Positions 8,615 to 17,280 of a stretch of DNA of 64,000 bases are shown one piece after another (position 1 is the stretch's first letter; every line of letters begins with the position of its first letter). Source of the DNA: Pseudomonas triticicola (GTDB lineage: Bacteria; Pseudomonadota; Gammaproteobacteria; Pseudomonadales; Pseudomonadaceae). The stretch covers positions 1,835,001 to 1,899,000 of the forward strand of contig NZ_JAHSTX010000001.1 of NCBI RefSeq assembly GCF_019145375.1, given 5' to 3'. A program made the position numbers and the translations under genes. The notes under the pieces were generated by a model. It worked only from the letters and a program-made list of their open reading frames with translations, was not told where the DNA came from and ran no database searches.

Positions 8615-9256
8615 TCAGGCGCTGGCATCCACCTTGCCGTGACGCACCGCGAGCAGTGTCAACTCGACGTCGCTGCTGATCGAAAGTTTCTCGAAAATGC
8701 GGTAGCGGTAGGTGTTCACGGTTTTCGGCGACAGGCACAACTTGTCGGAAATGATCTGGACCTTCTGGCAGCCGACAATCATCAAGGCAATCTGGATTTC
8801 CCGTTCCGACAAGGCATCGAACGGCGAATCATTGGTTGGCTGGAATGATTTGATCGCCAACTGCTGAGCGATCTGCGGACTGATGTAACGCTGCCCGGCG
8901 AAAACCAGCCGAATGGCCTGAACCATTTCCGGCAGACCCGCACCCTTGGTCAGGTAACCGGCGGCGCCGGCCTGCAGCAAACGGGTCGGGAAAGGATCTT
9001 CCTCGCACACCGTAACGGCAACCACCTTGATATCCGGATGGCTGCGCAGCAGTTTGCGTGTGGCTTCGAGGCCGCCGATGCCGGGCATCTTGACGTCCAT
9101 GAGCACTACGTCAGGCTTCAACTCACGGGCCTTGATCAGGGACTCTTCACCTGACTCGGCCTGACCCACCACCTGCAGGCCGTCGATATCGGCCAGCATT
9201 CGTGTAATGCCTGTGCGAACGAGATCATGGTCGTCGACCACTAGCACCCTAATCAA
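8615..9256 (-). CDS. gacA: Response regulator GacA (UvrY family)
   Basis: This 213-residue NarL-type response regulator is phosphorylated by the sensor GacS and activates small RNAs of the Gac/Rsm system, which controls secondary metabolism, exoenzymes and biofilm. The receiver has the acidic pocket DD at 8-9, phospho-acceptor D54 in [10 protein letters not shown] and K in YLTKGAG. The LuxR-type HTH is [40 protein letters not shown]. The start codon is TTG (9256-9254), giving [13 protein letters not shown] start is, to my recollection, also known for gacA of other fluorescent pseudomonads. It forms an operon with uvrC. Confidence 0.97.
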   Translation of the reverse strand: MIRVLVVDDHDLVRTGITRMLADIDGLQVVGQAESGEESLIKARELKPDVVLMDVKMPGIGGLEATRKLLRSHPDIKVVAVTVCEEDPFPTRLLQAGAAGYLTKGAGLPEMVQAIRLVFAGQRYISPQIAQQLAIKSFQPTNDSPFDALSEREIQIALMIVGCQKVQIISDKLCLSPKTVNTYRYRIFEKLSISSDVELTLLAVRHGKVDASA

Positions 9257-9383
9257 GCAGACACCTCGCGATATGGTCTTATTGGGATGCCCGACACCTT
9301 AGCAAAAAGTGCCCGACAGACCTAGCGGAAAGCCGCATTTAAAAAGTTTCAATTCATCATTCAGGGCTTGCCGGCCGTGGGTT

Positions 9384-9827
9384 TCAGAGCACAGCTGTAC
9401 TTAAATCGAGCTGCATCCTGAGGAAACACTCATCCCTGCCCACGATGCGCAGTCCCTTGCGTGCATACAGTTTCTGCGCCGGGTTGTTATCGAACACGGT
9501 CAGCCGTAGTGCCGCTCGTCTTGCCTGACGAGCCATGTCGATAACCTGATCAATGGCCCAGGAACCCGCGCCCTGCCCTTGCCTGGCATGATCAATCTGC
9601 AATTCGCGCATATAGAGCGCTCGCGAATCCTGGCTCAGACTGAAAAAGCCGATCGGCGTTTCATCCTCCAGAATCATCCAGTTGTCACGATACCGCCAGC
9701 CGGCGTCGAACGCCTCGTCCTGCCACAACAGATCGTGGTCAATGTAATAGCGCAGCATGTTGCGACAGGTCAGGTCCCGTGCAAAAGCAAGATCATGATC
9801 GGTGGCATGCCGAATTCGGTAACTCAT
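9384..9827 (-). CDS. GNAT-family N-acetyltransferase
   Basis: The 147-residue protein is a compact GNAT domain. It starts SYRIRHATDHDLAFARDL, contains GFFSLSQDSRALYMRELQIDH (beta-4), then ARQGQGAGSWAIDQVI, which fits the Q/R-x-x-G-x-G/A acetyl-CoA pyrophosphate loop. It ends with LRLTVFDNNPAQKLYARKGLRIVGRDE (motif B with the conserved N and Y). The substrate is unknown; an amino group of a small molecule or protein is expected. It stands alone on the minus strand between gacA and the divergent aromatic leader region. Confidence 0.9.
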   Translation of the reverse strand: MSYRIRHATDHDLAFARDLTCRNMLRYYIDHDLLWQDEAFDAGWRYRDNWMILEDETPIGFFSLSQDSRALYMRELQIDHARQGQGAGSWAIDQVIDMARQARRAALRLTVFDNNPAQKLYARKGLRIVGRDECFLRMQLDLSTAVL

Positions 9828-9918
9828 TCAGCTCTTCTCTAAGCGCAAGAAAATGTACTTTAACCGGATCGTTTGCCAGTGATAGCCGTTTCGCTCGACA
9901 CGCAATAGCATTTTCTGA

Positions 9919-9948
9919 TTGCTGACGCGTATCAGCGTCGAGTAAGCT
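9919..9948 (+). promoter_or_regulatory. Candidate promoter of the aromatic leader transcript
   Basis: TTGCTG at 9919-9924 and TAAGCT at 9943-9948 are spaced 18 nt apart, placing a start near 9955, just ahead of the leader ORF. A GCTGA...TCAGC inverted repeat at 9921-9936 lies between the boxes and could be an operator. This is by eye only. Confidence 0.4.
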
Positions 9949-9972
9949 CGGCGCATTCATCGGAGACAGACC

Positions 9973-10101
9973 ATGTTCAACGCCCCTTCACAGTCTTGCA
10001 TCGCCAGCGCCTCGCGCTCGATTGCGGCTGCGTGGGTGAACGACGCCTGCGCTCCAGACAACTTTTATTTTGGGTATTGGTTTAGCCACTGGCGCGCCTG
10101 A
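9973..10101 (+). CDS. Aromatic-rich leader peptide 1 (attenuation control of DAHP synthase)
   Basis: A 42-codon ORF begins at ATG 9973 with GGAGA 5-9 nt upstream and stops with TGA at 10099. Its end is extraordinarily aromatic: residues 31-40 read FYFGYWFSHW (three Phe, two Tyr, two Trp, one His), with another Trp at residue 21. This is the hallmark of an attenuation leader sensing charged tRNA-Phe, -Tyr and -Trp. A 9-bp inverted repeat (10069-10077 with 10101-10109) overlaps the aromatic codons and stop, and an intrinsic terminator follows at 10149. The next real gene is a DAHP synthase, the first enzyme of aromatic amino acid synthesis. The control model is inferred; the codons and hairpins are seen. 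Confidence 0.8.
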   Translation: MFNAPSQSCIASASRSIAAAWVNDACAPDNFYFGYWFSHWRA

Positions 10102-10109
10102 TACCCAAA
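10069..10109 (+). promoter_or_regulatory. Possible pause hairpin overlapping leader peptide 1
   Basis: TTTGGGTAT at 10069-10077 is exactly complementary to ATACCCAAA at 10101-10109. The left arm holds the Gly-Tyr-Trp codons and the right arm begins at the leader stop, so a ribosome stalled on aromatic codons would prevent the pairing. Confidence 0.6.
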
Positions 10110-10148
10110 CGGCGCCCATGATAACGGGTCGCCTACCAGAGATTTCTC

Positions 10149-10187
10149 AACCCCCGGTCGGCTTCCCGACCGGGGGTTTTGTTTTTT
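10149..10187 (+). terminator. Intrinsic terminator (attenuator) between the two leader ORFs
   Basis: CCCCCGGTCGG (10151-10161) pairs perfectly with CCGACCGGGGG (10166-10176) across a 4-nt loop, followed by TTTTGTTTTTT. It lies 48 nt after leader 1 and 247 nt before the DAHP synthase start, the position expected of an attenuator. I could not identify a convincing antiterminator pairing by eye. Confidence 0.85.
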
Positions 10188-10233
10188 CAGGCCCATCACT
10201 TTCAGCGACACACCACATTTCGAGGATTCCACC

Positions 10234-10386
10234 ATGAACTACGCCACTTATTACCGTTACGACAGCTTTAGCGCCTGGCGATTTACCAGCCTCCGCTCGG
10301 GACAGCCTGCCGCCTCCGATCGGTCACCTACAGGTGGCAAACACACACGCCGAGCCAGTACGGCCATTTGTCGAACACCCCAATAG
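10234..10386 (+). CDS. Aromatic-rich leader peptide 2 upstream of DAHP synthase
   Basis: A second short ORF of 50 codons starts at ATG 10234, 10 nt after CGAGGA. Its N-terminus reads MNYATYYRYDSFSAWRF, with four Tyr, two Phe and one Trp in 17 residues, then turns polar and basic. It lies after the attenuator and ends 47 nt before the DAHP synthase start. Aromatic codons at the start rather than the end differ from leader 1 and suggest a different mechanism, such as ribosome stalling that exposes or masks the downstream start, or a role as nascent peptide. No U-run terminator follows it. It could instead be a small functional protein; conservation across species would decide. Confidence 0.6.
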   Translation: MNYATYYRYDSFSAWRFTSLRSGQPAASDRSPTGGKHTRRASTAICRTPQ

Positions 10387-10433
10387 GGCCGAGTGCGCGG
10401 GAAAAACCCGCCATCCGCCCAGGAAGACCGAAC

Positions 10434-11507
10434 ATGAACTCTTCAGTTTCCGCTTTGCCGCTGTCCACCCTCGATTCTGCCAACGAAGCGCTGACCCTGC
10501 GCCTGCCCAGCTCGTTGCAGCTCAAACAGCAATTACCGCTCAGCCACTCCCTGCATCAGCAGGTCAATGCCCATCGCCAGGCGGTGCGCGCCATCCTCGA
10601 CGGTGAAGACCCGCGCCTGCTGGTCATCGTCGGCCCCTGCTCCATCCATGATCCGCAATCGGCGATCGAATATGCCGGCAAACTCGCTCGCCTGGCCGAG
10701 GATGTCAGCAGTGAAATGCTGCTGGTCATGCGCGCCTACGTCGAAAAGCCGCGTACGACGGTCGGCTGGAAAGGGCTGGCCTACGATCCACACCTGGATG
10801 GCACTGACGACATGGCCGCCGGCCTGACGCTGTCGCGCGAACTGATGCTGGAAATGATCCGGCTCGGACTACCAATCGCCACCGAACTGCTACAACCCAT
10901 GGCTGCCAATTACTTCGATGACCTGCTGAGCTGGGTGGCCATTGGTGCCCGCACCACCGAATCGCAGATTCACCGAGAAATGGCCAGCGGCCTGAACATG
11001 CCGGTGGGCTTCAAGAACGGCACCGATGGCGGCGCCGCCATCGCTGTCGACGCCATGCGCTCGGCAGCCCATCCGCATCGGCACTTCGGCGTAGACAGCC
11101 AAGGGCATCCGGCGATCGTGCAGACAGCTGGCAACGCTGATACCCACATCGTGCTACGCGGCGGCCATCAAGGGCCGAACTACGATGGAAACAGCGTGGC
11201 CAACATCAGCGCCGAACTCAGCCGACTGAAGATCCCCAATCGGATCATGGTCGATTGCAGCCATGCCAACAGCGGCAAGGATCCACTGCGTCAGCCAGCC
11301 GTGTTCAGCGATGTGCTTGAACAACGCCTTCGTGGGAACCAGTCGCTGATCGGCATGATGCTGGAGTCTAACCTGTTCGAAGGCTGCCAGCCGCTGAGCA
11401 CCTCTCTGCGCTACGGCGTATCGGTCACCGATGGATGCCTCGGATTCGCCGCAACGGAACAATTGCTGACCGACGCTGCGCAGCGCCTCGCACAAGCCAG
11501 AGCCTGA
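10434..11507 (+). CDS. 3-deoxy-7-phosphoheptulonate synthase, class I (DAHP synthase)
   Basis: The 357-residue enzyme condenses phosphoenolpyruvate and erythrose-4-phosphate, the entry step of the shikimate pathway. Class I AroF/G/H signatures are present: LLVIVGPCSIHDPQSAIEYA with the metal-binding Cys, MRAYVEKPRTTVGWKG (PEP-binding Arg and Lys), GARTTESQIHREMASG, GFKNGTDG, and ILRGG-like VLRGGHQGPNYD, then DCSHANSGK. The ATG at 10434 with AGGAAG 8 nt upstream is the natural start. Which aromatic amino acid inhibits it cannot be told from what I can see. Regulation is probably by the two upstream leader ORFs and the attenuator. Confidence 0.95.
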   Translation: MNSSVSALPLSTLDSANEALTLRLPSSLQLKQQLPLSHSLHQQVNAHRQAVRAILDGEDPRLLVIVGPCSIHDPQSAIEYAGKLARLAEDVSSEMLLVMRAYVEKPRTTVGWKGLAYDPHLDGTDDMAAGLTLSRELMLEMIRLGLPIATELLQPMAANYFDDLLSWVAIGARTTESQIHREMASGLNMPVGFKNGTDGGAAIAVDAMRSAAHPHRHFGVDSQGHPAIVQTAGNADTHIVLRGGHQGPNYDGNSVANISAELSRLKIPNRIMVDCSHANSGKDPLRQPAVFSDVLEQRLRGNQSLIGMMLESNLFEGCQPLSTSLRYGVSVTDGCLGFAATEQLLTDAAQRLAQARA

Positions 11508-11559
11508 TATCAGATCGCCCTCCCTCTCCGTACAGAGTGCGGAGGGCCGACCGCCCAGG

Positions 11560-12639
11560 CTATGCCACTACGCTGATCCGCCTGACGGCAGATTGCTGAC
11601 TGACGTCGTCCAGACGTTCGATGGTGTACGCAATCTCGACCGTCGTGCCGTGATGCTCGCGCCAGAACCGATGGGGAACAATGAAGCTCACCGGTTGCCC
11701 GGCCGTCTCCCGGGTGATATCCAGGTCATCGCGATGACTGAAAAACTCACCGTCACACTTGAGATAGACCAATTCATCCTCCTGCACCTGCGCCTCTTCC
11801 ATGCGAATGGAAACGCCGTCGACCGAATCCTTCAGTGACAACACGTTTTCAACCGCCCCGACGACCTCCGGCGCAGTCAGTTGCGCACGCACCGCAGGTC
11901 CGAGGAAAACCGTCGCAGGCTCCGACGTTCGAATCGTTCCACAGCGCTGTTCGACATGGTAGGTGGCAACCACCTCGCCGCCACGATGCGCTTCGATGTA
12001 GCTGCCCGGCACCCAGAACGACAGGCTTTGCGCGACGGCGTAGGTCTCCACGTTCAACGAGTCGGTGAAGATCTCGGGCGAAGTATCTCCGTGCCAGGAC
12101 AACATCACCCGGTCGCCCGCCGACATTCTTGCGTAAGGCTGCAGAGTCACCAGGGTGCCCTCGGCCACTCGCGACGGCTCCAGCGTTCCGTTTACCGAGC
12201 CTTCTATCTGCGGCGCCAACAGTTGCGTACGAACGTCGCCCACGGACAGTTGCAGGCGAGCAGATTCCATTGCCTTGGGTGCGGACGTCGTTCGAAGTGT
12301 CCAGTAAACCTCCAGCGAACCTCCATCCAGAGCAGCCACATGCATGCCCTTGATGACAAAGATTACGTCTTTGCCCGTCTGGGCCTGGCTGACGAATCGA
12401 ACGCTCTCGTATTGATAGGCAAAGCCTTCGATATCCAGCCCCTCCCAGTACAGCACCAGCTGATCGCCACAGCTCATGTTGGCATAAGGAGAAATGCGCA
12501 CGATGGCCCTGACCAGCGAAGGCTCGAGCACGCTGCCCTCAAGCCCGTCAATGGTCGGCGCGATCAGAGGTTCGATAGACACATCGGCAACCGCGGACGG
12601 ACGCATCCGCCAGCAAAACTCGACTTCATGGCTATTCAT
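11560..12639 (-). CDS. Hypothetical protein with three beta-rich repeats of about 105 residues
   Basis: I do not recognise the family. The 359-residue protein starts at ATG 12639 with GGAGTGGAGA upstream and has no signal peptide. Its body is three tandem repeats starting at LIAPTIDGLEGSVLEPSLV, LLAPQIEGSVNGTLEPSRV and LTAPEVVGAVENVLSLKDS. Each continues with a V-x-I-x-PYA-M-x-x-GD segment, a W/Y-x-G strand, and a V-x-F-x-V-P strand before a Y-x-V/I-x-R ending. The alternating hydrophobic pattern suggests an Ig-like or beta-sandwich fold, as in repeat units of large pseudomonad surface proteins. The third repeat is the most diverged. It is divergent from the lipase gene with 334 bp between the starts. 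No function can be assigned. Confidence 0.65.
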   Translation of the reverse strand: MNSHEVEFCWRMRPSAVADVSIEPLIAPTIDGLEGSVLEPSLVRAIVRISPYANMSCGDQLVLYWEGLDIEGFAYQYESVRFVSQAQTGKDVIFVIKGMHVAALDGGSLEVYWTLRTTSAPKAMESARLQLSVGDVRTQLLAPQIEGSVNGTLEPSRVAEGTLVTLQPYARMSAGDRVMLSWHGDTSPEIFTDSLNVETYAVAQSLSFWVPGSYIEAHRGGEVVATYHVEQRCGTIRTSEPATVFLGPAVRAQLTAPEVVGAVENVLSLKDSVDGVSIRMEEAQVQEDELVYLKCDGEFFSHRDDLDITRETAGQPVSFIVPHRFWREHHGTTVEIAYTIERLDDVSQQSAVRRISVVA

Positions 12640-12973
12640 TTTCGTCTCCACTCCCTGGAAAACGTGCCGTCCCGGATGACGACACTGGCACCTACATTGA
12701 GGACTTATTTGCAGGTTCTGAATGTCAGCCGAATACACCGCGACCTCGGCGTAACCGCTACTCACAAGGTAGGCAACTGGGACGTTCGCGCTGTTATGAC
12801 GACAAACGACCCTATGAACTTCCGATTCGGATTTCACAGCTCTCCGAAATTTCGTACGCCTCATAGTCCATTTTCAAACGCAACGTGAAGCCTCTTCGTA
12901 CTTCTTCAGCGGGATGAGTGTTTTAGAGTGGCTCGGTGATTTCCCGATGAACTTCTACGAAAAAGGTAAGAAC

Positions 12974-13843
12974 ATGCAACGGAATGCTACAACTCGTTAT
13001 CCAATCCTGTTGGTCCACGGTCTGTTCGGGTTCGAGCGTATCGGTCATTTCGAGCTGTTCCATGACGTCAAATCCGTGCTGAAAGCGGCCGGCTGTCGAT
13101 TGTTTGTTCCACACCTTTCGACCACCCACGACAATGAAATCAGGGGCGAGCAACTGCTTTCACAGATTGCTTGCGTGCTGCGAGGCACAGGCGCGAAGAA
13201 AGTCAACCTCATAGGACACAGTCAGGGCGCACTCGCTGCGCGCTATGCGGCGGCACTTGCACCAGACGTCGTCGCGTCAGTCACTTCCGTCAGTGGCCCG
13301 AACCATGGCTCGGAGCTCGCCGACTTCCTGCGCAAGGCGCTGATTCCAGGCAAGCTTCCGGAAGCCGTCGCACAGAACGTGGCGACACAATTTGCCGACT
13401 TGCTGTCGCTACTGAGCGGCAGCGTGACATTGCCGTCCAATGCGTTAGCCGCACTCAACGCACTGACCACCGTCGGCGTCGGTCAATTCAATGACAAATT
13501 CCCACAAGGACTGCCGCAAACCTGGGGCGGGCACGGTGCTGAGCAAGTCAACGGCGTGCGCTATTACTCGTGGAGCGGGGTTGTTGCGCAATCCAGGCTG
13601 TCGGCGCTGGATCCGATTCAAGCAACCTGCCGGGTCCTGTCGCAGTATTTCACCACCGAACCCCAGCAGAATGACGGTTTCGTCGGACGCTTCAGTAGCC
13701 ATCTCGGCCAAGTGATCCGCTCTGATTATCCAATGGATCATCTGGCGAGCTTGCGGCGTAGCGCGGGCACAAACGCGACTTCACCGGATCCGATCGAGCT
13801 GTATTTCGAGCATGCCCGGCGCCTGCGTGCGGCGGATCTTTGA
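12974..13843 (+). CDS. Triacylglycerol lipase-like alpha/beta hydrolase (family I.1-like), no signal peptide
   Basis: The 289-residue protein aligns by eye with the secreted lipases of P. aeruginosa and Burkholderia (RYPILLVHGLFGF, VNLIGHSQGALAARYAAA, GVRYYSWSG, NDGFVGRFSSHLG, MDHL). The triad would be S83 (GHSQG), D234 (NDG) and H256 (MDHL), with the oxyanion segment HGLFGF. Unlike the secreted enzymes it starts directly at MQRNATTRYP with no signal peptide. The two cysteines that form their stabilising disulphide are replaced (GGHGAE and VGRFSS here), and no foldase (lif) gene follows. It is therefore probably a cytoplasmic esterase/lipase. The ATG at 12974 has AAGG 8 nt upstream; ATG 12947 would add nine charged residues. 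Confidence 0.85.
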   Translation: MQRNATTRYPILLVHGLFGFERIGHFELFHDVKSVLKAAGCRLFVPHLSTTHDNEIRGEQLLSQIACVLRGTGAKKVNLIGHSQGALAARYAAALAPDVVASVTSVSGPNHGSELADFLRKALIPGKLPEAVAQNVATQFADLLSLLSGSVTLPSNALAALNALTTVGVGQFNDKFPQGLPQTWGGHGAEQVNGVRYYSWSGVVAQSRLSALDPIQATCRVLSQYFTTEPQQNDGFVGRFSSHLGQVIRSDYPMDHLASLRRSAGTNATSPDPIELYFEHARRLRAADL

Positions 13844-13938
13844 GCGGAGTCAGGCAAGTAGAATGGAACTTTGCCGAGAATTCGCCGACTGATTCCGGTA
13901 CGCTCCACCTTTTATTGAAACAGTTCGGAGAATTTCCC

Positions 13939-14220
13939 ATGGCTAAAGCCACTGCCCGCCACATCCTGGTTTCCAGCGAAGACAAGTGCAACGAACTCAA
14001 GGCCCAGATCGAAGGCGGCGCCGATTTTGCTGAAGTCGCCAAAGCCAACTCGAGCTGCCCATCCAGCCGTCAAGGCGGTGACCTGGGTTCGTTCGGTCCT
14101 GGCCAGATGGTCAAGGAATTCGACACCGTGGTGTTCAGCGCGCCGATCAACGTCGTGCAAGGCCCGGTGAAGACCCAGTTCGGTTATCACTTGCTGGAAG
14201 TCACCAGCCGTCAGGACTGA
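13939..14220 (+). CDS. Parvulin-type peptidyl-prolyl cis-trans isomerase, single domain
   Basis: The 93-residue protein is a bare parvulin domain: KATARHILVSSEDKCNELKAQI, FAEVAKANSSCPSSRQGGDLGSFGPGQMVKEFD, VVFSAPINVVQGPVKTQFGYHLLEV. The two active-site histidines (ARHILV and GYHLL) and the Cys-containing loop match E. coli PpiC. No signal peptide or membrane segment, so it acts in the cytoplasm. CGGAG lies 7 nt before ATG 13939, and an intrinsic terminator follows, so it is probably monocistronic. A paralogue of about 91 residues lies at 33640. Confidence 0.95.
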   Translation: MAKATARHILVSSEDKCNELKAQIEGGADFAEVAKANSSCPSSRQGGDLGSFGPGQMVKEFDTVVFSAPINVVQGPVKTQFGYHLLEVTSRQD

Positions 14221-14238
14221 TTCGTCGTCCTGTTGCTG

Positions 14239-14273
14239 ACAACGGCCCACCTTTGGTGGGCCGTTGTGTTTCG
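14239..14273 (+). terminator. Intrinsic terminator after the parvulin gene
   Basis: AACGGCCCACC (14241-14251) pairs with GGTGGGCCGTT (14255-14265) across a TTT loop, followed by GTGTTT. Confidence 0.8.
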
Positions 14274-14350
14274 GTTACATATACGGCTGGCGAGTGGCGC
14301 GCCGCTCGCGTACAACTTGCGCTTATCGATTTTGCGTTCCAAGGCTGACG

Positions 14351-16219
14351 ATGCGACTGGTTTTTCCCACACTGATGCTCACCGCCCTCGCCCTGCTCAC
14401 GGGTGCCGCCGGTGTGACTGCTGCCCCGCAACACGCATTGACCGTTTACGGCGAACCGGCCAAATACCCCGCCGGCTTCGGCCATTTCGACTACACCAAT
14501 CCGCAGGCGCCGAAGGGTGGGACGATGCGTCGCTCGGCCATCGAAATCGGTCACTTCGATCACCTGCTGCCTTATATAGACAAAGGCATCGGCGTGACGC
14601 AGATCGACGGCCTGCTGTATTCGCCACTGGCCCAGCGCTCGCTGGATGAGCCCTACACGGTGTACGGTCTGGTGGCGGAGAAAATGGAACGCTCGGAAGA
14701 CGGTCTGTCGCTGCGTTTCTTCATAAACTCGAAGGCGCGCTTCGCCGATGGCAAACCGATTACCGCCGAAGACGTTCGCTACACCTACAACTTGCTGATG
14801 ACCCAGGGCAGCCTGCGTTATCGCACCCAGTTTGCCGACGTCAAAGGCGTCGAAATCGAGGCGCCGCTGACCGTGCGTTTCGACTTCAAAAGCAACGAAA
14901 ACCGCACCCTGCCGCTGGATATCGCGACCCTGCCGGTGTTCCCCGAACACTGGTGGAAGAGTCGCGATTTCGCCGGCGGCGGTGGTTATGAACCGCCGCT
15001 GGGCAGCGGGCCGTACCGTGTTGGCAAGGTCGACTCCGGGCGCAGCATCACTTTCGAACGCAATGGCGACTGGTGGGGCAAGGACCTGCCGGTCAGCCGC
15101 GGCCTGTACAACTTCGATCATTTCAGCATCGAGTACTTCGGCGACACCGACGTCGCCCGCCAGGTACTGCGCGGCGGCGCCTATGACTACAACCGCGAGT
15201 TCTCCGCGACCGGCTATTCGATCGGCTACGACAGTCCCGCCCTCAGCGATGGCCGTTTACAGAAGGCCCACCTCGCCACTGAAGCGCCGCAATCGGCCCA
15301 GGGTTTTGTATTCAACCTGCAAAAGCCGATGTTCCAGGACCGCCGGGTACGCCAGGCACTGGCGATGCTCTGGGATTTCGAATGGAGCAACCGGCAGATG
15401 ATGCGCAACGTTTATATCCGCCAGCAAAGTTACTTTTCCAACACCGATCTCGCTGCCCGGCAGTTGCCCGATGCGAAAGAGTTGGAAATCCTTGAACCGC
15501 TGCGCGGTCAGGTACCTGAGGAAGTGTTCAGCAAAGTCTTCGAGGCGCCGAAGACCGACGGCAGCGGCATCATCCGTGACAAGCAGTTGCAAGCCCTGCA
15601 ACTGCTCGAGCAGGCCGGCTGGAAACCGGATGGCGACCAGTTGGTCAACAGCGCCGGCGAGCCGCTGAGCTTCACTTTTCTGGTCAGCCAGAACGGCATG
15701 GACCGCCTGCTGTTGCCCTACAAGCGCACGCTGAAGCAGATCGGCATCGAGCTGAATATCCGTCGCATCGACGCCTCGCAATACGTCAATCGCCTGATGA
15801 GTCGCGACTACGACATGATCGTCACCGGCTACCCCGTTACCACTTCTCCGGGCGGTGAGTTGCTCAACTATTTCGGCTCGGCAGCGGCCAACGATCCCGG
15901 CGCGAACAATTACATGGTGCTCAAAAACCCGGCGGTCGATACCTTGATCAACGGCCTGATCCGCGCTTCGACCCAATCGGACATGTTGCACTACGCCCAT
16001 GCGCTGGACCGGGTGCTGCAATGGAATTACTACTGGATTCCCAACTATTACCCGCCGGGCACCTCGACCGTGTGGTGGAACCGCTTCGGCATTCCCACGG
16101 TGCAGGCGAGCAATGACGAAGCCATCGAGAGCTGGTGGGAAATCAGCCGCACGCCACTGACCAATCAGCAGATGACCGCCGAGAAAATCAGTCGCGGCAG
16201 ACCCGGAGGACCGCACTGA
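14351..16219 (+). CDS. yejA: Periplasmic peptide/microcin C-type ABC transporter, solute-binding protein
   Basis: The 622-residue protein has a Sec signal peptide ([25 protein letters not shown]) and the family 5 extracellular solute-binding fold ([56 protein letters not shown]). These features fit YejA, which delivers oligopeptides and, in enterobacteria, peptide-nucleotide microcin C to YejBEF. I chose ATG 14351, which places the signal peptide at the N-terminus; an upstream in-frame extension is not plausible. It is first in a tightly packed operon: its TGA overlaps the yejB ATG by one base. Confidence 0.93.
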   Translation: MRLVFPTLMLTALALLTGAAGVTAAPQHALTVYGEPAKYPAGFGHFDYTNPQAPKGGTMRRSAIEIGHFDHLLPYIDKGIGVTQIDGLLYSPLAQRSLDEPYTVYGLVAEKMERSEDGLSLRFFINSKARFADGKPITAEDVRYTYNLLMTQGSLRYRTQFADVKGVEIEAPLTVRFDFKSNENRTLPLDIATLPVFPEHWWKSRDFAGGGGYEPPLGSGPYRVGKVDSGRSITFERNGDWWGKDLPVSRGLYNFDHFSIEYFGDTDVARQVLRGGAYDYNREFSATGYSIGYDSPALSDGRLQKAHLATEAPQSAQGFVFNLQKPMFQDRRVRQALAMLWDFEWSNRQMMRNVYIRQQSYFSNTDLAARQLPDAKELEILEPLRGQVPEEVFSKVFEAPKTDGSGIIRDKQLQALQLLEQAGWKPDGDQLVNSAGEPLSFTFLVSQNGMDRLLLPYKRTLKQIGIELNIRRIDASQYVNRLMSRDYDMIVTGYPVTTSPGGELLNYFGSAAANDPGANNYMVLKNPAVDTLINGLIRASTQSDMLHYAHALDRVLQWNYYWIPNYYPPGTSTVWWNRFGIPTVQASNDEAIESWWEISRTPLTNQQMTAEKISRGRPGGPH

Positions 16220-17280
16220 TGTGGGGTTACATACTGCGGCGCCTGCTGCTGATCATTCCGACGCTGGTGATCATCCTGCTGGTCAATTTCGTCATCATCC
16301 AAGCCGCGCCCGGCGGACCAGTGGAACAAGCCATCGCCCATTTGCAAGGCATTGGCGGCGCCAGTGTCGGCGGTGGTGCCGGCGAGACATCGAGCAACGC
16401 TTCGCGCGCCAGCCGTGGCCTCGATCCGCAATTGATCAAGGACATTGAAAAACAGTACGGCTTCGACAAACCGGCCCACGAGCGCCTGTGGCTGATGCTG
16501 AAGAATTACGCGCAACTGGACTTCGGCAAGAGCTTCTTCCGTGGTGCAACAGTCACCGACCTGATTCTGGAAAAGATGCCGGTGACCATTTCGCTCGGGC
16601 TGTGGGCGACGCTGATCACCTATCTCGTGTCGATCCCGCTGGGCATCCGCAAGGCTGTGCACCACGGTAGTCATTTCGATATCTGGAGCAGCACGGCGAT
16701 CATCATCGGTTACGCCATGCCGGCGTTCCTGTTTGCGATGTTCCTGATCGTGGTATTTGCCGGCGGTACTTCGCTGAACTGGTTTCCAGTGCGCGGGCTG
16801 GTTTCGGACAACTTCGAATCGCTATCGACGCTGGGAAAGATCGCCGATTACTTCTGGCATCTGGTGCTGCCGGTCACCGCGCTGGTGATCGGTGGATTCG
16901 CGACCTTGACGATTCTTACAAAAAACTCGTTCCTCAATGAAATCACCCGACAGTACGTAGTAACGGCCCGCGCCAAAGGCTTGAGCGAACGCCGCGTGCT
17001 GTACGGACACGTGTTTCGCAACGCCATGCTGTTGGTGGTCTCGGGCATACCTCAGGCGTTCATCAGCGTGTTCTTTGCTGGCTCACTGCTGATCGAAGTG
17101 ATCTTCTCCCTCGATGGCCTTGGGCGCATGAGTTACGAAGCAGCGGTATCGCGGGACTATCCGGTGGTGTTCGGTTCGCTGTTCATCTTCACCCTGTTCG
17201 GCCTGCTGATAAAACTGATCGGCGACCTCTGCTACACCCTGGTCGACCCGCGTATCGACTTTGCCGCGAGGAATGCCTGA
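16219..17280 (+). CDS. yejB: Peptide ABC transporter permease YejB
   Basis: This 353-residue inner-membrane permease has an N-terminal helix ([39 protein letters not shown]), a periplasmic loop with a small Gly/Ser-rich insert ([22 protein letters not shown]), and five further helices with the EAA loop ([25 protein letters not shown]) that docks on the ATPase. This is the DppB/OppB-type topology. Start and stop overlap the neighbours (TGATG at both ends), indicating translational coupling within yejABEF. Confidence 0.95.
   Translation: MWGYILRRLLLIIPTLVIILLVNFVIIQAAPGGPVEQAIAHLQGIGGASVGGGAGETSSNASRASRGLDPQLIKDIEKQYGFDKPAHERLWLMLKNYAQLDFGKSFFRGATVTDLILEKMPVTISLGLWATLITYLVSIPLGIRKAVHHGSHFDIWSSTAIIIGYAMPAFLFAMFLIVVFAGGTSLNWFPVRGLVSDNFESLSTLGKIADYFWHLVLPVTALVIGGFATLTILTKNSFLNEITRQYVVTARAKGLSERRVLYGHVFRNAMLLVVSGIPQAFISVFFAGSLLIEVIFSLDGLGRMSYEAAVSRDYPVVFGSLFIFTLFGLLIKLIGDLCYTLVDPRIDFAARNA

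Noticed and set aside
6990..8642. 550-codon open frame antisense to uvrC
   Set aside because: It mirrors uvrC codons in a high-GC gene, has a composition unlike real proteins and no recognisable motif.
11519..11552. Terminator after the DAHP synthase gene
   Set aside because: GCCCTCC and GGAGGGC can pair, but the loop is long and there is no U-run.
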